16,826 nt of DNA from Scleroderma bovista (taxonomy: Eukaryota; Basidiomycota; Agaricomycetes; Boletales; Sclerodermataceae): contig JAYMGJ010000799.1 of the NCBI GenBank assembly GCA_037178675.1, forward strand, positions 1 through 16,826. The letters run 5' to 3'. The position numbers and the translations under genes are program-made. The notes under the pieces are model-generated. The model was not told where the DNA came from. It worked only from the letters and a program-made list of their open reading frames with translations, and did not search any database. Shown in pieces: positions 8,531 through 16,826 of the stretch. The stretch's first letter is position 1. Every line of letters begins with the position of its first letter.

Positions 8531-8546
8531 TCAGCATCAGCCACAA

Positions 8547-8712
8547 TGACAACAAGTATGATATCATAGTCAATAGGTAGTATAAATACAAAGCTCTGAC
8601 AAATAGGAGTCAACCTTCTGCACCCTTGTTTCTTGACTGCTTACTCTGAGTGCCTCACCTTACATCTCTGCTGCACACTGCTCTCACGCACTACATCTGC
8701 TCATAGCCTTCA
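8547..8712 (+). repeat. copia-B 5' LTR (short)
   Basis: The right end ..GCCTTCA lies two bases before the PBS. The left end is inferred at TGACAACAAGTATGATATCAT. It resembles the start of the copia-C 3' LTR (TGTTGACAAGAAAGTATGATC) and follows the end of the integrase fragment. At 166 bp it is short, though yeast Ty5 LTRs are also only about 250 bp. It may have lost U3 sequence. No 3' LTR survives for comparison. Confidence 0.45.
8581..8588 (+). promoter_or_regulatory. copia-B LTR TATA box
   Basis: TATAAATA lies about 130 nt upstream of the LTR/PBS junction, matching the TATA-to-PBS distance in copia-A. It is the likely core promoter of the former genomic RNA. Confidence 0.55.
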
Positions 8713-8714
8713 TA

Positions 8715-8726
8715 GGTTATGAGCCC
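8715..8726 (+). other. copia-B primer-binding site (initiator tRNA-Met half)
   Basis: GGTTATGAGCCC is identical to the copia-A PBS and is the reverse complement of the initiator tRNA-Met anticodon stem-loop. It lies between the LTR end and the gag ATG at 8,797. Its presence in two elements with different gag sequences shows the motif is functional rather than chance. Confidence 0.8.
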
Positions 8727-11080
8727 CAATTGCTCATTTTAGGCAAGTACTCAATTCTTATATTGACAAAATAAGTTGTTGTCTTTCTCTATCCCTATGT
8801 TGTCACAAGAAAACATTGAACAAGTGTCAATGGCAGTGTTGATGGACAAGAATGCCAATACAAACATAAATATGAATGTTATGCCCATGGAAGAGGAGAT
8901 GAACAAACCTCCTCCCCCATATATGCAGAGCCACTTAACGATATGAACTGGGTCACATGGAAGGGGCAGATGGCCTCAATGCTTCATGTTAATAACATTT
9001 GGTGTCACTGTGATGGGACCATTGTCCCCCCTGAAGTGAATGAACCTTGTGCTTTCAATAAGTGGGCTACCACTGAAGAGGTAACAAAGTTGCTAATCTC
9101 TGGGAATCTCAAGGCAGAGCAATTCGTCCATATCACACAGGCTGTTACAGCCAAGCAGATGTGGGATAACCTCACTTCTGTCCACAAGATGTGTGGACAG
9201 AAAAGCGTCACAGTGCTACGTCATACCCTTTACCGTACAAAGGCTGTTGAAGGCAACAATATTACTGTGCATGTGAATACAATGCATTTGTACCAGGTGA
9301 CCCTTCATCAAATGGGCTCGAAGGTAAATGACAAAGATTTTAAAAGCATTTTAGTTTCTTCATTGCCCATCACATGGGATGGCCTTTACAGCCTTGTATC
9401 TTGGCTCTCAGACTGGGAATGCAGTCATGACTTTACAGGAACTTGTTGCCATCATTCGTGACGAGTATAATTGAAGGAAGACTGTGCCTGGCGCTGAAGA
9501 GGGCCAAGATGAAGGCAACTCGTCTCTGACAATGATGGCACAGCTGGCAACAGGCCCATGGGGGAAGAAGAGAGCTCATGAGGAGAAGAAAGAAAAGAGT
9601 GGATTGAAGAAATGAACCTGTGCTATCTGCTTCTGCAACAATCATGTCACAGACAATTGCTTCCATAAAGGAAAACCCAAGTGTAATAACTGTGGGAAAT
9701 TGGGACATAAGGCTCCTGATTGTTGGAACCCAGCTGCAGGGAAGAAAACTAAAGATGTTCCTACAAAAGGTGGTAAGCGTCGAAAGGTTGAGCATACACA
9801 ACAGGTATGCGATGTAAAGGAAGATGAAAAGATGATGGATGCTATGTACATCACTCAACAGCATGCATTGCCCAACAATACTAATACAATTACTTCTGAT
9901 TCATGGTTGGCTGACTAAGCCACCTCTTTGCACATATTGAATAAAAGAGAAGCTTACCAGTGTTTTACTCCACTCCATACACATGTGAAAGGAGTTGGAA
10001 ATGTACTTGTACCTGTTGAAGGGAAAGGTTCCATTGAGCTCAAAAGTCAGGTTAACGAAAAGAATATAATAATTGTCTTACCAAATGTATTATATGTTCC
10101 TAGTGCTCCAAATAGTCTTGTCTTGTTGACATGACTTGATGAGAGTGGTGGATGTGCCACTATGGGAAATGGAATCATACAACTATATGATAAAAGTCAA
10201 ACTTTAATTGCTGTTGGACAATGAGTTGAACGAATGTACTTACTTGATGTTTCCATGGCGATGCCACCACACAATTCCTCAGCAACTGAAATAGTCTTAT
10301 TTACTTGGACTGATTGGCACTGCCAATTCAGGCATGTGGGTATTAGTGGGTTGCAATGAACATTGACCCAGAATCTTGTAGACGGCTTAAATATAACTCC
10401 ATCTGACTCACCTATGCCTACCTGTGAGGCATGTATTCAGGCTAAACAAGCCTGCGCACTGTTTCTGAGACACACTGAGCATTGTGCTCAGAATGTGGGG
10501 GAATTGACCCACATGAACTTGTGGGAGGCATGAACCATTGGCCATAATGGAGCCAAATATTTTCTTTCATTTGTTGACGATCACAGCCGCTGTGTGGCAA
10601 TTGAGTTCCTGAAAGCTAAAGATCAGACTGCCAGTAAAGTAAAAAGTTATGTTGCAAACCTAGAATGCCAGTATGGCATGCAACCAAAGGCTTTTAGAGC
10701 CAATAATGACAGGGAATATGTGAACAAAGACCTCATAAACTGGTGTGAGTCGAAAGGAATAAAATTTGAATACACAGCTCCACACTCACCAGAACAAAAT
10801 GGAGTTGCTAAGCGAATGAACTGAACTTTGGCTGAATTGATGTGTGTGATGTTGATCACACAGGAAGTACCGACTTTCCTCTGGCCAGTACCCATACTTG
10901 GGTGCTTGATTGCTTGACACCACTTGAATCTTGGTGGGGTCAATGGCCAAATGTATCTCACTTGCAAGAGTTCAGATCACCTGTTTGGGTGTTAATAGAA
11001 GGTCAAAATGTATTTAAACTTGAGCCAATAAGTGAACAACATACCTTTGTGGGGTTTGCAGATGGCCCCAAGGTGGTGAG

Positions 11081-11454
11081 TGAGACAACCCTAAGGGACA
11101 AGCCCAAGGAACTATCACACAAGCTCTGAGGAGGGATAGAAGTCGAGTCTTAGAGCATAAACCCAAAGAGAGCTCGAATGGAGAGCTCCAGGGTGCTGGA
11201 TTCACCAGTACATATACTACAGAGCATGCACCAGGCATGAGGTATACATGAGACTACAGCATGTATGTAGGTAGTGGTATGACATCAAGGGTGTAGGTAT
11301 GGCTACCTGAAGACATACATGAGGCAAGGGACTAGGCTACCTATAGTGTTCCAGGTTGTATACAGGCTGCTTACAGGTTGTAACCAGGTTGTAACCAGGT
11401 TAGGATGTTATCTAATCACAGATTAGATAAGATAAAAAGTCATGGTCCGTTACA
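11081..11454. mobile_element. Solo LTR (374 bp) inserted in copia-B integrase
   Basis: It starts TGAGACAACC, ends GGTCCGTTACA, and is flanked by perfect 5-bp duplications GTGAG (11,076-11,080 and 11,455-11,459). Copia integrase coding (GFADGPKVV) stops at the left edge and resumes in the correct frame (RYYNRRTHQV) at the right edge once the insert and one GTGAG are discounted, so both boundaries are exact. The second half holds degenerate GTAGGTA, CAGGTTGTAACCAGGTTGTAACC repeats, and a perfect hairpin lies just before the end. It differs from the LTRs of copia-A, -B and -C, so it belongs to another family, Gypsy or Copia undetermined. Confidence 0.88.
11408..11430. repeat. Perfect 10-bp hairpin near the solo LTR end
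   Basis: TTATCTAATC, loop ACA, GATTAGATAA. It lies 24 bp before the LTR 3' terminus. Hairpins in R/U5 can act in 3'-end formation, but no role can be read from sequence alone. Confidence 0.8.
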
Positions 11455-11754
11455 GTGAGATACTACAACAGAAGGACACACCAAGTGTGCATGTCCCGCA
11501 ATTATCGTTTTCCCAATTTGGAAACTTCTACTCACCCTGTTGCCAGTCATGAGCTGCTTGTACCATGCATGTTCAGTGAGGGGGAGAGAGAGACCATACC
11601 ACTGGTAAATGAACATGAGAATATGGATCATATAAATAAAGAAGTAGGTACTGGTCATAAATGAAAAATTGGGAATGATGAAGAAAATAGCACTATAAGG
11701 TGTAGTAAATGACCAAAGTCTACACATGACTACAGATTACTTGATAGAATAATT

Positions 11755-13239
11755 ATGTCTGGAAACACTGGTGACATGAAGAAAACCACACCCATTCTCA
11801 CTGGCACCTCCAACTACTTGGAGTGGAAGTCTGCCATGAAATCACTCTTACAGGTCATGGGAGTTTGGCACTATGCCAACACTCAGGTCAATGCTGTCGT
11901 TGCTGCCCCCAGTGGTCCAACTGCCAAGCAACAAGCAACTTATGAAACCAATTGAGACAAGGCCCTTGGTATGATTACATACTATACATCCACACTCATC
12001 AGACAGAACTTGATGAACATGAACGATCCCCATGTTGCTTGGGAACAACTCAACACCAATTATGGGACTCCTGGCACTGCTGGTGTCTTTTTTGAGTTCA
12101 AATGTCTCATGCAGATGACTATACAAGGAAACCAGGACCCTGCTCCTGTCATTGGACAGATGCAGTCCACAATTGGATACTTGGCCTCTAATGGCCTCAC
12201 ACTCCCTAACTCCACTCAGATGATGTTACTTCTTGGCGCCTTACCAAATGAGTGGCAAGGATTCACTTCCACACTTCTGGCCACATTACAGGTCAATCCA
12301 ACAGCAGCTCAAGTTGCTGCTGGTGTTCAACAATTAACATTTGACTCAATTCTCCCTAAAGTTATGGAAGAATGGTCTCAGAAGTCTGGCAAATCTATAA
12401 TGCCAACCATGAAGAAGGAGCAAAATGTGCAGGCAGGACCTTCTTGCCCTAGATGCAAGAAGTGTTCTGGACATCACAGTACTGCAGATCACCATGATGA
12501 CTATAAAAAGATGTTCACCCCTAACACTGTTACTGGCCCTTCTACATTCCTGCTGAAGAATCAGGGTGGTGGAAAAGGAAAAGGAGGAGGAAAGAAAGGA
12601 AAAGGGAAACAGCCTTATAAGGGTAAAGGCAAGCAGTGTCAAAACACTGCAGAACAAACTGCTCAGATTGTCAAGCTCCAAGGAGACTCTGATGATGAAT
12701 CCAATGCTGGGTCCGTCTCTAATATTCCTGAGACAGGCTGGTCTGTGCTCACTCCATCCCAACTTGCTGCAGAGTCAGTATTACATTCTGTGTGTAATGA
12801 CCTGGAAAGATGGAAAAGGGATGATGAGGAATATGCATGTAGACTAGCTATGAGACCACAGACTCCCGATGATGGGACCATAAAGTATTGTAATGATGGT
12901 TTTGTCTGTGACCAATATAACAATGAAAGCTTTGACTGTTATACCTTGTGCACCTCTAAGGAGAGTGACAATCAGTGTCTTTGCTTATCATCCCCCCACT
13001 CAGGACAGAAAACTGAATCACACTGCCCCAAGCATAAACATTTAACAGGCTTATGGTTGATGGATTCCAGTGCAACCAATCACTCCACACCATTCCATGA
13101 TGACTTCCTCACTTACAAGGAATTATCAAAGCCAATCAATGTGGGTACTGCTGGTGCTGAAGTCATTCAGTTTTTAGGCATAGGAACAGTTGCCTTCAAA
13201 GCTAAAGTCAGCAATGTTCAAAAAGAAATTTATCTTTGA
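11755..13239 (+). pseudogene. copia-C gag and protease region
   Basis: The frame opens at ATG 11,755 and has a TGA at 11,953 (TN-stop-DK) before continuing unbroken to 13,239. Gag shows LTGTSNYLEWKSAMKSLL, AWEQLNTNYG and LPNEWQGF, typical of the UBN2-type copia capsid. A metal-binding-like cluster CPRCKKCSGHHSTADHH (from 12,445) departs from the standard CCHC knuckle, with His replacing the last Cys. A Gly/Lys-rich tract (about 12,562-12,645) probably binds RNA. The aspartic protease site is LWLMDSSATNH at 13,054-13,086: Asp is kept, but the canonical D-S-G reads D-S-S (AGT at 13,069). The frame is lost between 13,240 and 13,450, where several stops follow (HVYYSPSGDKH..). Confidence 0.85.
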
Positions 13240-13450
13240 CATGTCTACTATTCTCCATCTGGAGATAAGCATATCTGTTTGCTTCAGTGGCTTACCACAA
13301 AGCTCAAAATAAAACTCTATGCTGACATGAAGATAACTCATGTCTTCAATTCATGAAATGAAGTTTTCTTGGAAGGGACTAGGTTAATTCATTAAATCCC
13401 TCTCAACAGTGCAATGTGCAACTGTTACAAATAATTTCAACTCTTATGAT

Positions 13451-15074
13451 CTATGGCATAGTCGTCTAGGTCATCCTAACCCTCAGACTATGCAGCATGC
13501 TACTTGCACTACCAATGGTATTGAGAAATTGGAAATACCTATTTGAACACCACTCTGTCCTGACTGTCAGATTGGTAAAATGCCCTCAAGGTCTTTTCCA
13601 TCTTCCGATAAACGAGCAGACAAGATACTTGAAATGGTGCACTGCGACCTGGTCGAGTTCCCCATTTTGTCATACTATCAACACAAGTACTGTCTCACAA
13701 TCATTGATGACTACTCTGGTTATGGCACAGTTTGCCTTTTGCAGTTGAAGTCAGATACTGCCACTGCATTCTCTACCTGGGTTACCTGGGCTGAGAAGCA
13801 AACTGGTTGTTCATTACTCCGAGTGCATTCTGATCAAGGAGGAGAATTTATGGCAACCATATTTAAAACCTTCCTCACCTCCAAAGCGGTAGAACAACAA
13901 CTCACCATTTCAGATCATCCACAACAAAATGGTTGCACAGAAAGGTTCAATCAGACCCTACTCAAGAAAGAAGAAACAATGTGTCACACAGCATGTCTAC
14001 TGAAGAATCTTTGGAACTTCACTCTTGACACTGCAGTTCATGTCTATAACAGAACACCAATGCACCACATTAATTGGAAAACACCTGTTGAACTTTTATT
14101 CAACAAGAAACCTGATATCTCCTATCTTCAAGTATTCAGATGTCTAGCTTATGTCCATATTCCAAAGGACAAGCATAAAAACAAACTCACTCCGAAAGCT
14201 GAAGAAATGATATTCCTCAGTTATGAACCAGGAACAAAGGGTTACTGCTTCTTGTAGAACAATAGATCTATATATGTGGAAACAACTGCCACATTCATTG
14301 AAAATTTCTTCACAAATTGTCCCAAAGAAAAGTTGAAAAAGAAAATTGATATACCTGAACCAATTCATCCTTCTGAAGAAGAAGCAACAGGTAATAACAA
14401 TGAACAAGATCACCAACCTCCACCTGACAATCTGGAATTTCCACCCATTGACCCACCACAACCAGGTGTCAGTCATACAAGAGTTGATGATTCAGAAAGT
14501 GATACCACAAAGCCACAAAGTCCACCCCAACACCCTCCTAGACCTATAGTTGAGGAAGTCATTGGCAATGACACGCAAGCTCCTCAAGGGGGCTCATATG
14601 CACCAGAAATACCTGGATTAAGATGTACTTTTGGTCCTAAGGAATATCAACCTACTTCTCCTGAAGAAAGGAGAGCAATAGAGAGAGAAAGGAGACAAGG
14701 TAATCAACCTTATGTCCTTCAACCAGGGGAATTGCCCCTGAGACCTCACTATATCATTCCTCCTCAAAATGTTCCTGAACCTCCTCATCACAATCCCCCT
14801 CAAATTCAAAACCCACCTCCTCAACCAGACAATGTCTATGGCCAAAGGACTCCAGTGGAAATAGAACAAGAGATTGCACAAGAACAAGAATGGCTCTGAA
14901 CAGTTTTTGGGAATCAACCAAATCTTGTTCCACAGACAGAACAACCTCATCCTACACCTGAAGAACCTCAATAAGAGGTACCTCCTATCACTGTTCCATT
15001 ACCAAACATGGATGAAAATGAGGACATGGAAGATATCATTGTACCTAATGAAGATGTCAATACCATGAGGCATT
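13451..15074 (+). pseudogene. copia-C integrase and Pro/Gln-rich linker
   Basis: Frame 2 begins with the GAG-pre-integrase/zinc region LWHSRLGHPN..CPDC (HHCC type), interrupted by TGA 13,544. The catalytic core keeps all three acidic residues: D (13,646, VHCDLVEF), D (13,832, HSDQGGEF) and E (13,940, QQNGCTERFN). The last two are separated by exactly 35 residues, giving D,D-35-E. The core ends near LSYEPGTKGYCFL with TAG at 14,255-14,257. The same frame then continues as a linker of about 260 codons, very rich in Pro, Gln and Glu (HPSEEEATG, PPQHPPRP, PPHHNPPQIQNPPP), to a TGA at 14,897, and onward with another stop to about 15,070. This linker is the variable part between integrase and RT in copia elements. 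Confidence 0.88.
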
Positions 15075-15077
15075 CCC

Positions 15078-15944
15078 TACCATTATAAGGATGTCAAAAA
15101 TTATCCAATGGAGGAACAACAGAAGTGGGAACAGGCATGCAAGGATGAAATCAAATCTATTGAAGAAAGAAACATATGGACTTTGGTGGATTGTCCACCA
15201 GATTGAAAACCTGTCAAATGCTGTTGGGTATTCACAAAGTAATCAGATGGAAGATTCAAAGCCCACTTGGTTGCAAAGGGCTTTTCACAAATCTATGGTG
15301 AAGATTATGATGAAACCTTCTCACCGGTCACACGCTTTAAGACAGTTAGACTGCTCTTGGCTTATGCATGTCAAAACAACTGGGAAATTGAAAGTCTTGA
15401 TGTCAAGACTGCCTTCTTATATGGGCAACTTGATGAAGAAATCTACATGAAGCAACCTGAAGGTTTCAAAGTACCCAGTTCAAGCAGCAAAGTATATTAT
15501 CTATTGCATGCTCTCTATGGCCTGAAGCACGCCACATTAGCATGGAACAAAGAGCTACACAAATTGCTCCTAAAGCTTGGTTTCAAACATTCCAAATCAG
15601 ATCCTGGAGTTTATATTTTCCAAGATAAATCAGGCTTCATGCTATTCATTGTCTATGTTGATGATGGATTACTTATGTTGAACTCTGCTAAACTACTCAA
15701 GAAGAAAACCACATTCCTCAACATATGGGAAGCTTGTGACATGGGTCCAGTACAAGAATACCTTGGATTCCAAATCACTCACAATCACATCAAATGCTCT
15801 ATGGTTTTACACCAACATCCCTATGTTCTAAAAGTTCTCAAACACTTTCAAATGGAGAACATCAAACATGTCTGCACACCTTTACCTGCTGGGTATCAAC
15901 CATCTACAGCACCAAAGGATTATAATGCAAGCCCAACTGTATGA
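15078..15944 (+). pseudogene. copia-C reverse transcriptase
   Basis: Frame 0 starts with YKDVKNYPMEEQQKWEQAC, the usual opening of the copia RT domain (RVT_2), after a shift from frame 2. Two stops follow (TGA after VDCPPD near 15,204 and TAA after WVFTK near 15,240). The frame is then open from 15,267. Polymerase motifs are intact: Asp in LDVKTAFLYG (15,399), ALYGLKHATLAW, and YVDD (Asp at 15,660 and 15,663). It ends at TGA 15,942 in the connection to RNase H. The two early stops alone would prevent a Gag-Pol product. Confidence 0.9.
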
Positions 15945-16567
15945 CAACAGTATCAATCCGTTATAGGTTCACTCCTATTCGTCATGCTTGGCATTCACCA
16001 TGATTAAAATGTCACAGTTCATGGCAAATCCTACTGAAGAACACCTCCAGAAGTCACTTCACATAGTGAAGTATTTGGGTTCAACACCAAACTTGCACTT
16101 CATTTTCAGGAGGAGCTTCATCATTGGATTGCTACTCAGACTCTGACTGGGCAGGCAATAGTGAAACAAGATGTTCAACCAGCAGTTATGCTATCTTTCT
16201 TGGCAATGACTTAGTTAGTTGGTGATCTTGCTGACAATCAACAGTGGCTCTGTCTTCAACAGAAGCTGAATACATGTCAATGTGTGACTGCACACAACAG
16301 ATTCTATGGATCAAATCACTCTTCCAAGAGTGTCACTTATCACTCCAACACTTCATGATGTTTGGAGATAACAAAGGTGCTATTCATATTGCACAAAATC
16401 CAGTCATGGAAGGATGGTCAAAGCACATCAATATCAAATATTATTTCCTTTGCAAATGTGTTGAGAAACAAACTTTCATGCTTGACTATGTTCCTACTGA
16501 TCAGCAAAAAGCTGACATGATGACAAAGAATCTGACATGGCAGAAATTCCAAGACAATCACTCATGA
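15945..16567 (+). pseudogene. copia-C RNase H
   Basis: Homology continues in frame 0 (YQSVIGSLLFVMLG), shifts to frame 1 near 16,000 (MSQFMANPTEEHLQKSLHIV) and to frame 2 near 16,130. RNase H active-site segments are visible: SDSDWAG (Asp 16,139), SSTEAEYMS and FGDNKGAIHIA, followed by the conserved tail SKHINIKYYF..LDYVPTDQQKADMMTK. A stretch at about 16,223-16,234 reads TGATCTTGCTGA where copia elements usually have Ser/Arg/Lys residues before Q-TVALSS. This fits CGC and CGA codons decayed to TGC and TGA. The final stop is at 16,565. Confidence 0.85.
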
Positions 16568-16593
16568 CTGAATCTACTAGAGTTCAAGTCTTA

Positions 16594-16604
16594 GTGAGGA
16601 GGAG
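16594..16604 (+). other. copia-C polypurine tract
   Basis: GTGAGGAGGAG lies directly before the TG start of the 3' LTR and 27 nt after the pol stop, where the plus-strand primer for reverse transcription is expected. Confidence 0.75.
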
Positions 16605-16826
16605 TGTTGACAAGAAAGTATGATCTTATCTTGGAGATTTCCAGATATCACAGTTACATGTGATTCAGAGTAGTGTCAACTGGATTACCAGTAGATCACA
16701 TGACTGGCTCCACAAGATAGCCATAACTGTCACAAGCAAGGCATGTGTTTAACACATGCTGATGCATGTTGCAGGCACATTTCCAGATAACTATGTTTAT
16801 GGAAAGTGCACCTACTACATATGGGA
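16605..16826 (+). repeat. copia-C 3' LTR, cut by the window end
   Basis: It starts TGTTGACAAG right after the polypurine tract. At least 222 bp are present and no end is reached. The first 25 bases resemble the inferred start of the copia-B LTR. TGTTGA would pair with the TCAACA end seen in the copia-A LTR, suggesting related LTR termini among these copia families. Confidence 0.7.

Larger units (their letters stand above)
8547..11754 (+). mobile_element. copia-B: 3'-truncated Ty1/copia element
   Basis: In order: 5' LTR, PBS, gag with two zinc knuckles, protease, integrase, and the start of the integrase-RT linker (KSTHDYRLLD near 11,730). Reverse transcriptase, RNase H and 3' LTR are missing. 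Copia-C begins immediately after. A solo LTR (11,081-11,454) interrupts the integrase C-terminal region. Confidence 0.75.
8797..11754 (+). pseudogene. copia-B gag-protease-integrase, decayed
   Basis: Frame 1 opens at ATG 8,797, shifts to frame 0 near 8,930, returns to frame 1 near 9,388 and shifts to frame 0 again near 10,830-10,900. Gag shows MNWVTWKGQM..MWDNL, then two CX2CX4HX4C zinc knuckles (CAICFCNNHVTDNC and CNNCGKLGHKAPDC, 9,619-9,723). The protease region reads WLAD-stop-ATS at 9,904-9,926 where WLADSGATS is expected, so its D-S-G triad is lost. The integrase has FLSFVDDHSR and QNGVAKRMN, but the catalytic D, D, E positions read N (10,516), N (10,702) and K (10,810); the 35-residue spacing of the last two is kept. 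In-frame stops are TAA 9,916 and TGA at 9,613, 10,132, 10,222, 10,357, 10,531 and 10,822. After the solo LTR the frame resumes at RYYNRRTHQ. Confidence 0.85.
11755..16826 (+). mobile_element. copia-C: near-complete Ty1/copia element lacking its 5' end
   Basis: Domains occur in the copia order gag, protease, integrase, Pro/Gln-rich linker, reverse transcriptase, RNase H, then polypurine tract and 3' LTR, which continues past the window. No LTR, PBS or leader precedes the gag ATG at 11,755; copia-B linker sequence reaches to it. At least four frameshifts and many stops make it inactive. Catalytic residues of integrase, RT and RNase H are still visible. Confidence 0.85.

Noticed and set aside
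9613..10824. Reassignment of TGA as a sense codon, given the many in-frame TGAs
   Set aside because: The same elements also carry TAA, TAG, frameshifts and lost catalytic residues, and TGA fits CGA decay. A nuclear code change is not needed.
13240..13451. Programmed ribosomal frameshift between copia-C protease and integrase
   Set aside because: Several stops lie in this interval in the relevant frames and no slippery heptamer was seen. Random indels are more likely.

Overview
This window reads as a transposable-element graveyard in a eukaryotic nuclear genome. The most likely host is a mushroom-forming basidiomycete (Agaricomycetes). The grounds are a gene-like locus with very short GT..AG introns (35-49 nt), several fungal-type Ty1/copia elements, and heavy CpG-to-TpG/CpA decay. 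There is no sign of an operon, bacterial gene, tRNA, rRNA or CRISPR array. No intact host gene and no intact transposon is present. I found no convincing new functional system. The value lies in well-resolved nesting, target-site duplications (TSDs) and decay patterns.

Layout. (1) 103-971 (-): a four-exon conserved-hypothetical gene whose second splice donor is mutated. (2) 1,311-3,485: a two-unit direct repeat split by a CACTA-like foldback element (1,385-3,377, TSD GCT). Its left arm is itself split by a solo LTR (1,583-2,849, TSD CTGCC). (3) 3,802-4,441: two adjacent MITEs; the second is a clean hAT-type element with an 8-bp TSD. (4) 4,450-about 6,500 (-): remains of a copia element (copia-A): a gag 5' part, leader, primer-binding site (PBS) and a 5' LTR whose U3 appears to be filled by a 1-kb hierarchical minisatellite. 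(5) 6,500-8,150: low-information sequence with degenerate GTAAG-type repeats, a possible LTR end, and a weak coding relic on the minus strand. (6) 8,155-8,530 (+): a copia integrase fragment related to copia-C.

(7) 8,547-11,754 (+): copia-B, with short 5' LTR, TATA box, PBS, gag, two zinc knuckles, protease and integrase. It is interrupted at 11,081-11,454 by another solo LTR (TSD GTGAG). All three integrase catalytic acidic residues have been replaced (N, N, K). (8) 11,755-16,826 (+): copia-C, with gag, protease, integrase, Pro/Gln-rich linker, reverse transcriptase, RNase H, polypurine tract and the start of a 3' LTR that runs off the window. It has no 5' LTR or leader and abuts copia-B directly.

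How the parts relate. The copia elements follow the Pseudoviridae order GAG-PR-IN-RT-RH. The PBSs of copia-A and copia-B match the anticodon stem-loop of initiator tRNA-Met rather than a tRNA 3' end, implying half-tRNA priming of the kind known for yeast Ty5 and Drosophila copia. Premature TGA codons sit mostly where arginine (CGA) is expected, and the lost splice donor is also a CpG-to-CpA change. This suggests that cytosine methylation or a RIP-like process disabled the locus. All family assignments are from reading motifs; no database search was possible.
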